The notes under the pieces: generated by a model
Databases searched by the model: none
The model's input: only the letters and a program-made list of their open reading frames with translations
Told to the model about the DNA's origin: nothing
NCBI GenBank assembly: GCA_903813345.2
Contig: CAIIXF020000005.1
Location: 8,313,375 to 8,377,374, forward strand
Length of the DNA stretch: 64,000 nt
Source: Owenia fusiformis
Lineage: Eukaryota; Annelida; Polychaeta; Sabellida; Oweniidae
Direction of reading: 5' to 3'
In this document: one piece after another, positions 33,440 through 44,800 of the stretch
Layout: every line of letters starts with the position of its first letter
Numbering within the stretch: the first letter of the stretch is position 1
Program-made: the position numbers and the translations under genes

Positions 33440-36400
33440 TTAATTTCCGTTCCCATTTGGGTTAGGTTTAGTCATTCGTTTAGGTCCCCGCCCACCAGGA
33501 CCCTTGGGGCGTGCAAACTTTTGTTTTGCAACATTTTTCTTTGGGTGGACTTCGTCCTGTAAGAAGTCTTCTGTTAGTTCTTTTCCATCATCTATTTCAA
33601 TCTGGAATTATAATAGAGGACATTTTTAAGATATAACAACATCTTCCAACATTTTACACTTCCCATTCAATGCTGCCACTTTAATTGAGGAAACATTACA
33701 TTGTCACACTCAACATACCTAAAAAACCCAAAACACAAGAAAGTTAAGACACTAAGAAGTTAAAAGGTACATTCATTAAGGTCTTGAGCATTACAATTTT
33801 AAATGACTTTACCTTTTTGGCTACTTCAAGTCCTATCTGTTCAATGAAATCTAGAAACGGAGCCCTGCCACTGGAGTATAACATTCTCTCCTTTATTGAG
33901 CATGAGTAGCCAGGCATGGAGTAGATGAACACTGAAGAAAAACATGAACCCATTGTAGACTCATTTATATTAAAGAGCTATCAATAGCTGTAGTTCTCAT
34001 TCCTAAATAAATAAAATATTTTTAATTACATTCTGATATGTTTATTAAATCTGTATAATCTGTGTAAGCTACTTATCATTATGAATACGGACCAACAAGA
34101 TGCCATGACATTTGCGGCAGAATCTGAATGGCAAAATCTGACATAGCCAGCTTTTGCCAAGGGGGTTCACTTTTCAAAACATTCCAGGGGGGTTCATATT
34201 TGACAACTTTGGCCCAAAATAACTTGAAAAGTGCTCAGAATGATGAGCCCCCTCTGGCCGTGGGCCTCCAAACACGAAGTTAAATATATTTTCATCACTT
34301 TGCTTGCTTACCTATACTTTCCATATAGTCACCCTCATGAGTGTGTTTAAAATTAAATAGATGGTATCTTGCATGATCAGTAGGAACCCTGGAGGGTAGG
34401 GTGGCAACAGTGGTGTCATCTATACTTTCAAGCTCTATAGTTTCTTTCTTGAGATCCAAACTCTGAAATTGTAGTGTGACAATCAGTGTGTCAATCAGTC
34501 AATGTGTACATATCAGTTGTTCTCGTTCGCTTACCATATATAAGCTTTTTTAGACATAAACTGTTCACTCCTTAAATCACTTTTTCACATTTTAATATAC
34601 TGTACCAGATTCTGTCAGATTTCATATTTGTAAATATGTAAACAATCTTAAATATGATCATCCAAGAATTGTTTTTAGTTGAAGCTAAAACTGTGAATTT
34701 TTGCCATTTGTGCAGAAGTCAGTAAGGGAAAATCATTGTAGATTGAATGTTAGTCCTTACCAACTGCACATAATTTAGCTGACCATCCTTCAGTTCTAGT
34801 AACCGCTGCTGTGCATCGGATGACACTGGGAAATGTACTCCTGACATTGTCTGGTGCTTTGTGTCAACACTGATCTCAGCCTTCACCTGGAATGCACATG
34901 TACAGTATATGTCAGAAGAGTTTGCAGCAATTCATTAGATGGACATCCTGTTAAACCATCAATATCTCTTTCTGAAATACGGGATCCACTAGACTTATCG
35001 AAAAGTCTTAATCCAAACAAGAAGTGGATCAAGCGATCAGCTCAGAATCAAAACATACTGAGCATCCAATTGAACCAATGCTTCATTAAAATTCATTGAA
35101 GTTTAGATCAACATATACCTCTAGACTCTTGATTTCTGCCAGTTCCTCCTCAGCAGCAGTTAGAGGAGCAGGTGCATCTTGGTGCAACAGATGGCGTTTG
35201 AAACCATTGAAATTTACATCAGACTGAAAAACAATTAAAAGACCAGATTGAACGTTAAATAATATGACTCGACAATTACAAGAATAAGAATATTTTGAGA
35301 AAAGTCTAAAAGGAAAAGTACATGAAATTGTCAAGTATGTTGACAAATAAAATACACATACATGAATGTTTCTAGAAACAACAAATTATGTTCAATAATC
35401 AAAATTGAGATTTTGCGACTACTTACAAGCACAGTTCCATATATTTCTTCTTTAATCTGGCCACCTCCAAACTCTGACTTCAATGTCGATCGGGTTGAAG
35501 CATACAACATTTTCTGTCTTACCTATAAACACGGTGGTCATTGATATGTAGTAAACATATTAAATAACATTTATTCCAATGCTATGTGCATACAGATTAA
35601 ATAATGTAAAAATGCCACCATTCAATGGGCTCACATGGCGAGGAATTAAACATTATGTTCAACTTCCTGTACATATTGTGACAAATATGATATTTTGGCG
35701 ACAAGAAATATGAGGTGAAAGTAGGAGCCAGGACCAATGGTGTATTACCAGTATGGACATCTATGGAATGGATATGACCATTATTTCAGACAATAAGCGC
35801 TTTTATGTCCATACATTTTTAAGGAACTGACATGCGGCCAAGTAGGAAATTCAATAGGCCTACTTTGTGGGCCAAAATGTATTGTATTGATTTAAAAACA
35901 TAAGACGAATATACTTACATGTGAATTATCTGGACTCCAAAGTAAATACACCCATTGATAGCCCTGGTCATTTTTGGAATCAAGTCTGTAGAAAATATAG
36001 CAGGGCTGTTTCTCCTGTAGATGGGGCAGAACAAGACTGTCATAATGTAGCCAGTTAAGGTAAATAAATGTTAAGCATTAACATGACATAATAGAGTGAT
36101 TTTGCAACTCACTTATAGCATGCTTATTGTTCCCGTATAACTTATAAAGCATTTGATTACATCATCATTTATAGCACAGCTCTATACGTCAATAAATGTG
36201 ATATTCTCATGAATTGTTGTCTACACATAAAGAGCTGTGCAATAAATGATGACATATCAAACAATTTATAAGTTATATATTAAACATGAATAATAAACAT
36301 GCTATAAGTGAGTTGCAAAATCTCTACTGTCACCATCTGGTAAGTATTGCAAATGGTTACAAAGTGTAACAATTTGTTACGTGCTGAATGTTGAATATGA

Positions 36401-39400
36401 ATGCCAATTAAAATATTTTATGTTTAAAAGGATATCTTCCTCAAAGCTATTTACAGGGCCATCATGGTGGTCCAACTCTAACTTTTCTGCAAAATAAAAA
36501 AAATTATGCAGAATTGTTGATCCAAACTATAACATGTTTTCTACAATAATTTTTTCCTAATAGTTTTAAGTAAATGGATGATCCTTGCATTTTACACAAT
36601 GCATAATCTGGAGCAAAACCTGACAAAATCCCCAAAATTTGATCTCAGACTTTTATTTTTACTTATTCAGGGTACAAAAAGTTTGGGAAAAATAGATTAA
36701 TCCTAATGCCTAGCATAAACTGATAAAAGTAAATCTATTCTTAGTAAGGCATAAAAACCTGAAGTCCAAAATCAAGTTTTGGGGTGCTGAGATGACATCT
36801 GAATTCATTCCATAACAGAAAGAAATAAATTGCTCCAAAGCCAATGCAAAATATCTCTCATCACACACAGAAAAAGTAACATACCAAATAACAAATGAAC
36901 ATCAGGGCCATTTAGGGGTAACATCAACAACAGGCAATTTTCTGTGGCTGTTTTTACTGAATTCTTATTTTGAGGAATTTTAAACTGTATTCATGTATCG
37001 TTACTTTTTCAATAATTTTGCATGCATGTTTTCCATTCATTTGCCAGTTGTCAGAAACTGTAAAAATATTCTTGTATATTTTTAGCTGAAATATTAACTA
37101 TGTCACTGCATTACTATATTAAGCAAACTAGCACACACGAGTCACAACTACAATTTTGTAATCCAATAGGTATATGGATGCATACTTTGTATTATATTTA
37201 TAAATATTGTGAAAGCATTAGTTACAAGATTTAGTAAAAAACATAAATATACAAGCCATCCAGAAATGGAATCTTTTTCTTTGTCATTATTCTTTCAAAA
37301 CAAGTTCATGCTTTTATACATGTACCTTTTTTTGAATACTGAAAAATATGATCACCATAGTAATAAGTACATGTATAATTAAAATGTGGAAGCTTGGCAT
37401 CTGGCTGTAAATGAGGAGTGCTGAAAAGGGTTATTTTCTTTGTGTGTTTCATAATTTTTTTTATTTACATCATCATACTGTTGGAAAATTCTTTCTTTCC
37501 ATGCTACAGTATATCTTCCATAGGTTACTGTTTGCAATGGTGTCATTAAAGTGGTAGCCTCACATTCTGCTATAGATGGAGGTTTTGCAGTGTGATGCAT
37601 TCATTCATTCCTGTGTTTTCTAATTTTTTCTTTATATTTCATGTTTCTACATTATATTTCATTCAAAGATCTCCTTTTAATAAAGGGCAACAAATAAATA
37701 CACACAACATATAGGCCAATTTCACACCAATATTTTTCTAATTTCTCATGATCTACAGATTATAATAATCATAAATCACTAAATCATGATAATAAGGTAT
37801 CAAAAAATCCTTTTCAGATAAGCTTAAGACAAATGGAAAAAAAGTCTATTAGAATAAAATGTTTGCTTACCATCTTTAATTGCAATTTTTATAACCCTGA
37901 CGCTTCCATCTTTCGCTCCAGCTAGGAAATCTCTTAACTCTTGAGAGGCTGCAATGATAAACACACATTTATTAAGGAAATCCTTCAACTCTTGAGAGGC
38001 TTCAATAATAAATGAAACATTCAGTTAGGGTATCCCTTAACTCTTGAGAGGCTTCAATAATAAATGAAACATTCAGTTAGGAAATCCCTTAACTCTTGAG
38101 AGGCTGCAATGATAAATGAAACATTCAGTTACGAAATCCCTTAACTCTTGAGAGGCTTCAATAATAAATGAAACATTCAGTTAGGAAATCCCTTAACTCT
38201 TGAGAGGCTGCAATGATAAATGAAACATTCAGTTACGAAATCCCTTAACTCTTGAGAGGCTTCAATAATAAATGAAACATTCAGTTAGGAAATCCCTTAA
38301 CTCTTGAGAGGCTTCAATAATAAATGAAACATTCAGTTAGGAAATCTCTTAACTCTTGAGAGGCTGCAATGATAAAACAAACATTTATTAAGGAAATCCT
38401 TCAACTCTTGAGAGGCTGCAATGAAAAAACAAACATTCAATTAAGAAATCCATTAACTTTTGAGAGGTTGCAATGATAAAACAAACATTTATTTAAGAAA
38501 TCCTTCAACTTTTGAGAGGTTGCAATGATAAAACAAACATTTATTAGGAAATCCTTCAACTTTTGAGAGGCTGCAATAATAAAAGAAACATTTATTTAGG
38601 AAATCCTTTAACTTTTGAGAGGCTGCAATGATAAAAGAAACATTTATTTAGGATATCCTTCAACTTTTGAGAGGCTGCAATGATAAAACAAACATTTATT
38701 TAGTAAATCCCACAACTCTTGATAGGCTGCAATGATAAACAAACGTACAATTAAGAAATTCCTTAACTCTTGAGAGGCTGCAATGATAAACAAACATTTA
38801 GTTATTAATAGGAATCCCTTAACTCCATATAGTTTGAAAATATGGATTTTATGTGTGCAGATAAGCATGCACACATTATTAAACAACAATTATGAGCAGA
38901 CAACAGATTTCATATTTAAAAATGCATGTTAAAATAGACGAAACACTCAAGCTGTTACCATAACATTTTGTTTAACCTACTATGAGGCTGGACATGTCAT
39001 GTATTTAAATCAGTTGCACATTTAACAATAAATGTTAAAGACTTCTTATAAAAACATCAGTGTCAAGATTTAGGGACATTTTTAACCCTGATTGATATTG
39101 ATAACCCTTAACTCCATATAGTTTGAAAATATGGATTTTATGTGTGCAGATAAGCATGCACACATTATTAAACAACAATTATGAACAGACAACAGATTTT
39201 ATATTTAAAAATGCATGTTAAAATGCATGAAACACTCAAGCTGTTACCATAACATTTTTTAACCTACTATGAGGCTGGACATGGCATGTATTTAAATCAG
39301 TTGCACATTTAAAAATAAATTTTAAAGACTTCTTATAAAAACTTCAGTGTTAAATAATACTGATGTAAAACTTAACCCCTGCTTAGCCCCTGTGTGACAG

Positions 39401-41475
39401 ATTCTACAGTAATTCTAAATGATAATCATTGGTTGGAAGTCTAATGTGCTCATGTACACAATAAAATGGTCTTTAATGTATTCAGAGGTTGATTTACTAA
39501 TTTATAAATGATTGACTAAAATATTTGAGTAGCATGATCCATCCATTCCCTATGTGCCAATAAATCTTAGTTCACTACCAAAAGCCAATAGAATATTTTG
39601 ATTAATGCTCTGATTGGGTACCCCAAAAGACAATATGGCTGACATGAAACTAAAAAACAATAAAATATCACTAGGGGCAATCTGCGGGAGGTTTCATATT
39701 TCGGTTCATTTTTTTGCGATGCACATTCACTCCAGCAATTTGATTAGTTCAAATCATTTAGATGCATGCACAATTATTAATTAAATAACAACATATATTT
39801 TTAGATAGATGTCACTTGCATTCATTATTTCACAGTAGTCCCTTCCCATTATGCACCTGATATTGGGGGAATATTTTCCTATAGGGTTAAAAAAAATAAG
39901 TCTCAACCCCAACGTATGTTTTCTATTCCTTGGCAATACTGAATATTTGGTTTCTAAATTAAAACCGAACAAACCGCAGAAAAGCAATTTGAATCATGGG
40001 AATAAATTACTTTCATTTTTGCGCATACCCGAAAAACCGAACCAAGTAAAAATGGCCTCGACTATTGACATATTAGTAGTCCAAACAGCTATACTCCAAA
40101 TTTTTTGTGGCTATAATATTTCGTGAATTTTCCCCCTATTTCTATGTTGACGCAAGTGGTGGTGACACCGCAATCTAAACTATGATGTCATACTCTCTGG
40201 TCACATGCATTGATGAATCAGATGATTGCGCTTACTTATCTGGCAGAATTTGTCTTTATTCAATGATCTACTGTACCTGTAAAGTGGGAGACAAAAATAA
40301 ACCCCAACCATCAAAAGTTGTCACAATGAGCTAAATTTGAAGTTTCATATCTCAAACTCTCCCAAGCGGTAGAAAAATAATTCCTGTTCACTTTAAGTAG
40401 CACAATAAATGAATCCAAAGCTTTATACCTGCAAATGATGGATAAATCCCTACCAAATCAAACGAATGTTTTCATGAATCGCAATGTTTGTTATCCAAGG
40501 AGGACCGACTCCAAGAATGCAGCATCAGTTAACCTTATTACTCGTGACAGATTTCAAAATGGCAGAACGGCATTTTGAAAGCTGGCACGTGTCATGTTGC
40601 ATTCTGGGAGTCAATCCACATTGCGGTGTAATTGGGCTCCAAAATCACCTCAACGATTTTAAGAGTCGGCATTAACATGTGAATATCCACTTCAAATTTT
40701 TAAGTTCTTATTTGTCATTATGGACACAAATTCCACTATATCTGGACTTACTAGGACGGAGAAAATAGAGCACTGAATATAATGAGGTAGAATTTATTAC
40801 ATTTGTGACAGCATGTAATTTTCATAGCTTTTGTAATTCTTTATGTTCCACACTGTACATGTGAATTTATCCCGTACCAGGACTATAGTCCTGTAACGAG
40901 CGCATTCTTTTGCCTGTACGATTACAACTTGGGAGAATTATCTACGCCCCTTACACTTAAGAAACCTACTTCAATAGATTCCTGGGTATTTTAGCATTCT
41001 TTTCGTGTAGTTGAATCCACAATTGTTTGGTATCGGCAGAATGGGAACATTTTTCTTTTTCATCGAGAGATATTCCATCACTAAAATACCAAGGAATCTA
41101 TTGAAATAGGTATCTTAAGTGTAAGAAGCGTAGAAAATTCTCCCATGTTGTAATCATACAGGCAAAAGAATAAGAGGTTCGGAGGACTATAGTCCTGGCA
41201 CGGGATAACATGTGATTATTTTGGTGAGACAAATTTGGTCGAAATGTCACCATATCACTGTATCTCTATGCTGGGCCTGATTGACAATGAAAGCCATGAA
41301 ATACCCGGATCCAGATGTCATGATATTAGTTATAGTAGAGTTCAAATTACAAATAAGGAAATTGAAGTTAAAATCCTAAAAGAAAATAATACAGACATTT
41401 CAAAATGGATCATCATCAAAATTGACTTGATATTGTAAATTTGCTCATACCTACGATACCAGATTGATGGGACAT
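33440..41475 (-). CDS. TWF2: Twinfilin
   Basis: Ten minus-strand exons with matching phases: 41475-41451, 37948-37871, 36486-36436, 36046-35919, 35522-35427, 35223-35119, 34886-34761, 34462-34312, 33931-33813 and 33601-33440 (1041 nt, 346 aa; vertebrate twinfilins about 350). Two ADF-homology domains are clear: MSHQSGIV...[10 protein letters not shown]...[20 protein letters not shown]...[17 protein letters not shown], then [16 protein letters not shown]...[42 protein letters not shown]. The tail [22 protein letters not shown] plus a basic GGRGPKR segment is typical. Known role: sequesters actin monomers, binds capping protein and promotes filament-end depolymerisation. Orthology to TWF1 versus TWF2 is not resolvable here, as invertebrates usually have one gene. 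Intron 3 is AT-AC; intron 1 contains a splice-site-derived array. Confidence 0.96.
34146..34268. repeat. Degraded GGGGGGTTC repeat, related to 60819-61029
   Basis: Within a twinfilin intron. It shares ttgccaagggggttcacttt and a ccaaaa...aagtgctc segment with the element at 60819-61029, and ends gccgtgggcctcc. No ORF. Confidence 0.55.
36047..36435 (-). other. U12-type AT-AC intron in twinfilin
   Basis: The minus-strand intron begins ATATCCTTTT immediately after GAGGAAG and ends CCTTAACTGGCTAC before ATTATGACAG. These fit the U12 5' splice site (ATATCCTT), branch site (TTCCTTAAC) about 10 nt from the 3' end, and terminal AC. Splicing restores EEDYDSLVLP, aligning with vertebrate twinfilin (KDYDSFVLP); no GT-AG alternative gives this frame. 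Confidence 0.92.
36092..36325. mobile_element. MITE inside the AT-AC intron
   Basis: Inverted ends agagtgattttgcaactcac...tatagcatgctta and the complement near 36289-36325, with secondary internal symmetry (tttatagcacagctct / agagctgtgcaataaa). It occupies about 60% of the 389-nt intron but leaves both splice sites and the branch site intact. Confidence 0.8.
37921..38830 (-). repeat. 52-bp tandem array derived from the twinfilin intron 1/exon 2 junction
   Basis: Seventeen copies, counting the functional one at 37941-37956, at a mean spacing of about 51.6 bp. On the minus strand each copy reads TTTATCATTGCAG (or TTGAAG) followed by CCTCTCAAGAGTTAAG and GATTTCC, that is the 3' splice site plus about the first 28 nt of exon 2. 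The copy adjacent to real coding sequence is the last one met in transcription. Confidence 0.93.
38816..39352. repeat. Direct duplication of about 245 bp in twinfilin intron 1
   Basis: 38816-39062 and 39107-39352 are nearly identical (both start cccttaactccatatagttt and include gcatgcacacattattaaac). The first copy abuts the 52-bp array and shares its cccttaactc start. 39353-40866 beyond it shows no gene or clear repeat. Confidence 0.85.
40867..41208. mobile_element. Foldback MITE near the 5' end of twinfilin intron 1
   Basis: 342 bp with inverted ends ttatcccgtaccaggactat / atagtcctggcacgggataa. Arms of about 130 bp include gattacaacttgggagaatt and aatagattcctgggtatttt with their complements. 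No ORF. Confidence 0.9.
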
Positions 41476-41803
41476 CTTGCCCAATGCAAAGACCGTGTAA
41501 TCAGCTTCCAATCAGATCACGTTTTGTTTAATAAGGGTAATAAATTAATCAAATACGATATTACTAAATAAAAGCATCCAAACTAGGAAGTGACACCCTC
41601 CTCCTGAGAAGACAGTTCGGCAATTTGCAAGAAGAAATTTGATTGGTTAAGATGTTCATGAACCAATCATTTTGCGTCTTACATACGTGTTTGGGACGAC
41701 GTTTAAAAATATTGAAAATTTCTACAAATTCGTGATGTTTCCTCTTATATCTTAGAGAAGACTTGTTAAAACGTCATGATGTTTGGTGAGCATTAATACA
41801 ACT
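41476..41803. promoter_or_regulatory. Compact divergent promoter, twinfilin / DDX20
   Basis: 328 bp separate the two start codons. Three CCAAT boxes are visible: CCAATCA at 41508-41514, inverted ATTGG in GATTGG at 41641-41646, and CCAATCA at 41663-41669; the last two form an inverted pair. No TATA box is obvious. This fits NF-Y-type bidirectional housekeeping promoters. Confidence 0.7.
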
Positions 41804-44800
41804 ATGGCTGCCTCACACATAGCACATAATATAGGAGAACAGTCCAGAACTGGTGACGTAGCAATCCAAGAAAATGTTGAATTTTCAGGCATGCTTTTAT
41901 CCCATGCAGTTTTGCTTGGTCTAAAAGAAGCAGGCTTTGAGAGGCCCAGTCCAATACAGCTTAAAGCCATACCACTTGGAAGATGTGGCTTAGGTAACTA
42001 TTGTTTTCAACTTCATTGCATAAGAAACAAGTACATTTTTACAGATGTATTGTATTTTACATTTATCATGCTACTGTACATGTAGAGACTTCTCATGCGC
42101 TTTCCATCTGAATCCATTTGTTATTGAAATGCCACACACGCAGAGTTCTCACTAGGCTAATCTTCGGAGTCTGATGTCTTAAAACCCTCTTGCTTCAGAG
42201 TCTAATAGCTTTTCCTGAGTCTAAAGTGTTTTTTCCGGAGTCTACTACTTTTTGCAAGGCCTGACTTCGTCGCTAACATGCTAAATATAAGAGTTAGCTG
42301 ACGTTTGGGAGTCTGACTTACCTTCTAAAGGTTAGAACCCGAATCTTAATGAAACCATATCACCTTTGTTAGAAAATGTAATTTTACATTTTTGTCACAT
42401 TATTTGCGGTAAAACTCTTGAGAAAATACATAAAATTGGATACAAACAAGGAATAGGAAGTCAGAAACCTTTTAGAAATAAATATTGAGATTAAAATAGC
42501 AACATAATCAGAAGTATGTTGAAAAGTATACAAATAGGATATCTCTGATCTCACAAAGGGGAGACGTAGTCACGATTCGCAAAAAAGTAGTCACAATACC
42601 ACTAAAAATCCGGGGTCTAAAAATTGACACGAGTAACTCTGGTTCAGCCCACCCAACATTATTATTCAACATCCGATAATTTTCTTCACTATCTTTACAC
42701 ATATTTCTTACCTCAATCAAATCTAACATTCATTTCCTACTTTGTCTACATGCAGGTCACTATTCAGAATCTTGAATTGCAGAAATGTTCACTTAAATTT
42801 TTGACTTCAATTCAGTAACTGGTATGGCTCATTTAGCAATTACCTATTATCGAGTTCCAATCCCATCTCTATGTTTCTGAAGTAAATTATTTGCTTATAA
42901 TTGGTGTTTATTCCAGATCTGATTGTTCAGGCCAAGTCTGGAACAGGGAAGACATGTGTATTCTCAGTAGTTGCCTTAGAAGGTCTGCAGATGGACAGCA
43001 ACTCAGTCCAGGTACGTTCTCATTCATTACATTCCTTGTTTGAAATAAGACGCTTTATATTTTTAAAGGATTATACAACATAAATGTCATCATTAAGAAA
43101 TCAATTTAAAGGACTGTACTTTGAATTTTAATTCATCCAAATCAACGTCTCGAACCCCCCTGGCTCAGGCCTGACATACATGTGCTTACCTGTAACCTAG
43201 TTCTAAAATTGTAATTTACTGAATGTTTGTAGGTGCTGGTCCTTGCTCCTACCAGGGAGATTGCTGTGCAGATCTGGGAAGTTATGACATCACTGGGTCG
43301 CCACATTGAAGGGCTCAAGTGTCACATGTTCATTGGAGGATTACCAGTGCATGAAGATAAATTAAAGCTAAAGAATTGTCACATTGCTATTGGAAGTCCA
43401 GGTACAGTGAAGGCCTAAGTGAAGCACTGGGTGATGTATTTATTGTAAAAACTTCATTGGTCACAATAAAGGATTTAGGATGTACATGTTTATTATATTT
43501 ATGCATAGTTCAAGACATGTTCATGATTACTATATCTAGTAATCGGCCAGCACTTAATTGATACTATTGTATAACTTTTGTTACTAAAACAATGTATTTT
43601 TAGGTCGTATAAAACAGTTGATTGAAATTGGTGCTATTAACACTGACAGTGTGAGATTGTTTGTACTAGATGAGGCTGACAAATTGCTAGAGTCCAACTT
43701 TCAAGAGCAGATAAAGTAAGGTGCTATACTGTATACATAAATGCCAACACTTCACTCTCTATCAGGTCCAAATTAATGCTGGTATAGGTATAAATTGCAT
43801 TTAAACATGACCCTGACAATATTGTGTAATAGCATATTAGTAGTGGTTTATGTCATACATTAAGTACAAATGTATTGACTAAAGTTGAATATTTAAAACT
43901 ATACAGGTTACAACTATTTATTTGCTTTGTCTTCTTAATTTTGTCATTGATAGATTTACATATGAATGACTCTTGTAAATGACATCTTAAGAATGTTTAT
44001 TTATTTTTAGTTGGATTTACTCAACTCTTCCTGAGAATAAACAGATGCTAGCTTTGTCTGCTACATACCCAGAATCCCTCGCACAACACTTGACGAAATA
44101 TTCCCGGAATCCAACATTTGTTAGACTGAATAGCTCAGATCCAGCTTTATTAGGTACTACGCCTAAACCAGATTTAGAAAAACAGAAAAATAGTAAAATA
44201 TCTTATAAAATTACATCGAGATTTAATTAATTCAATGTCATTCAATATTTGAAAAAGCTAGGACATGTATATCTCAAACATCTTTCGCTTTGATAGAAAT
44301 TAGATTCAAGCAAAATTGTCACCTTATATTGCATGAAAATAAAAAAAGGTATGCGAGTTCTATATATTAATAATAAATATATAAGATTATACATGCGTGT
44401 ATGTATAGTTATTTTGTGAGGATCTGTAGAAACTAACTTGTATAATTTAATCATTGTAGGCATTAAGCAGTTTTTCCAAGTCACCCCCTACCACCCTATG
44501 CAGCATGTGGTATATGAGGAAAAGGTGAAATATTTGCTGAAACTTCTCACCAGTGCCACATTTAACCAATGCCTGGTCTTTTCTAACTACCAGACAAGGT
44601 AGGTACATGTATATGAAGCTGTTATATATTCCCAGTGATAGGTATAAATAACTCTTATGTTAGCCTATGTATACCCTGTACTGTGCTGTACAAATTGTAT
44701 CGAGCTCAAACTTGACTCCAAAGTAGTATCTGCATTCCAGTGTTTTTTTCAAGCAGTCATATCATGTCACCACCTGAAGTGGTGACATATTATAGTCTCC

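Noticed and set aside
37921-38830. Regularly spaced 52-bp repeats resembling a CRISPR array
   Set aside because: The whole unit, not just a repeat core, is conserved; there are no unique spacers; the setting is an animal intron.
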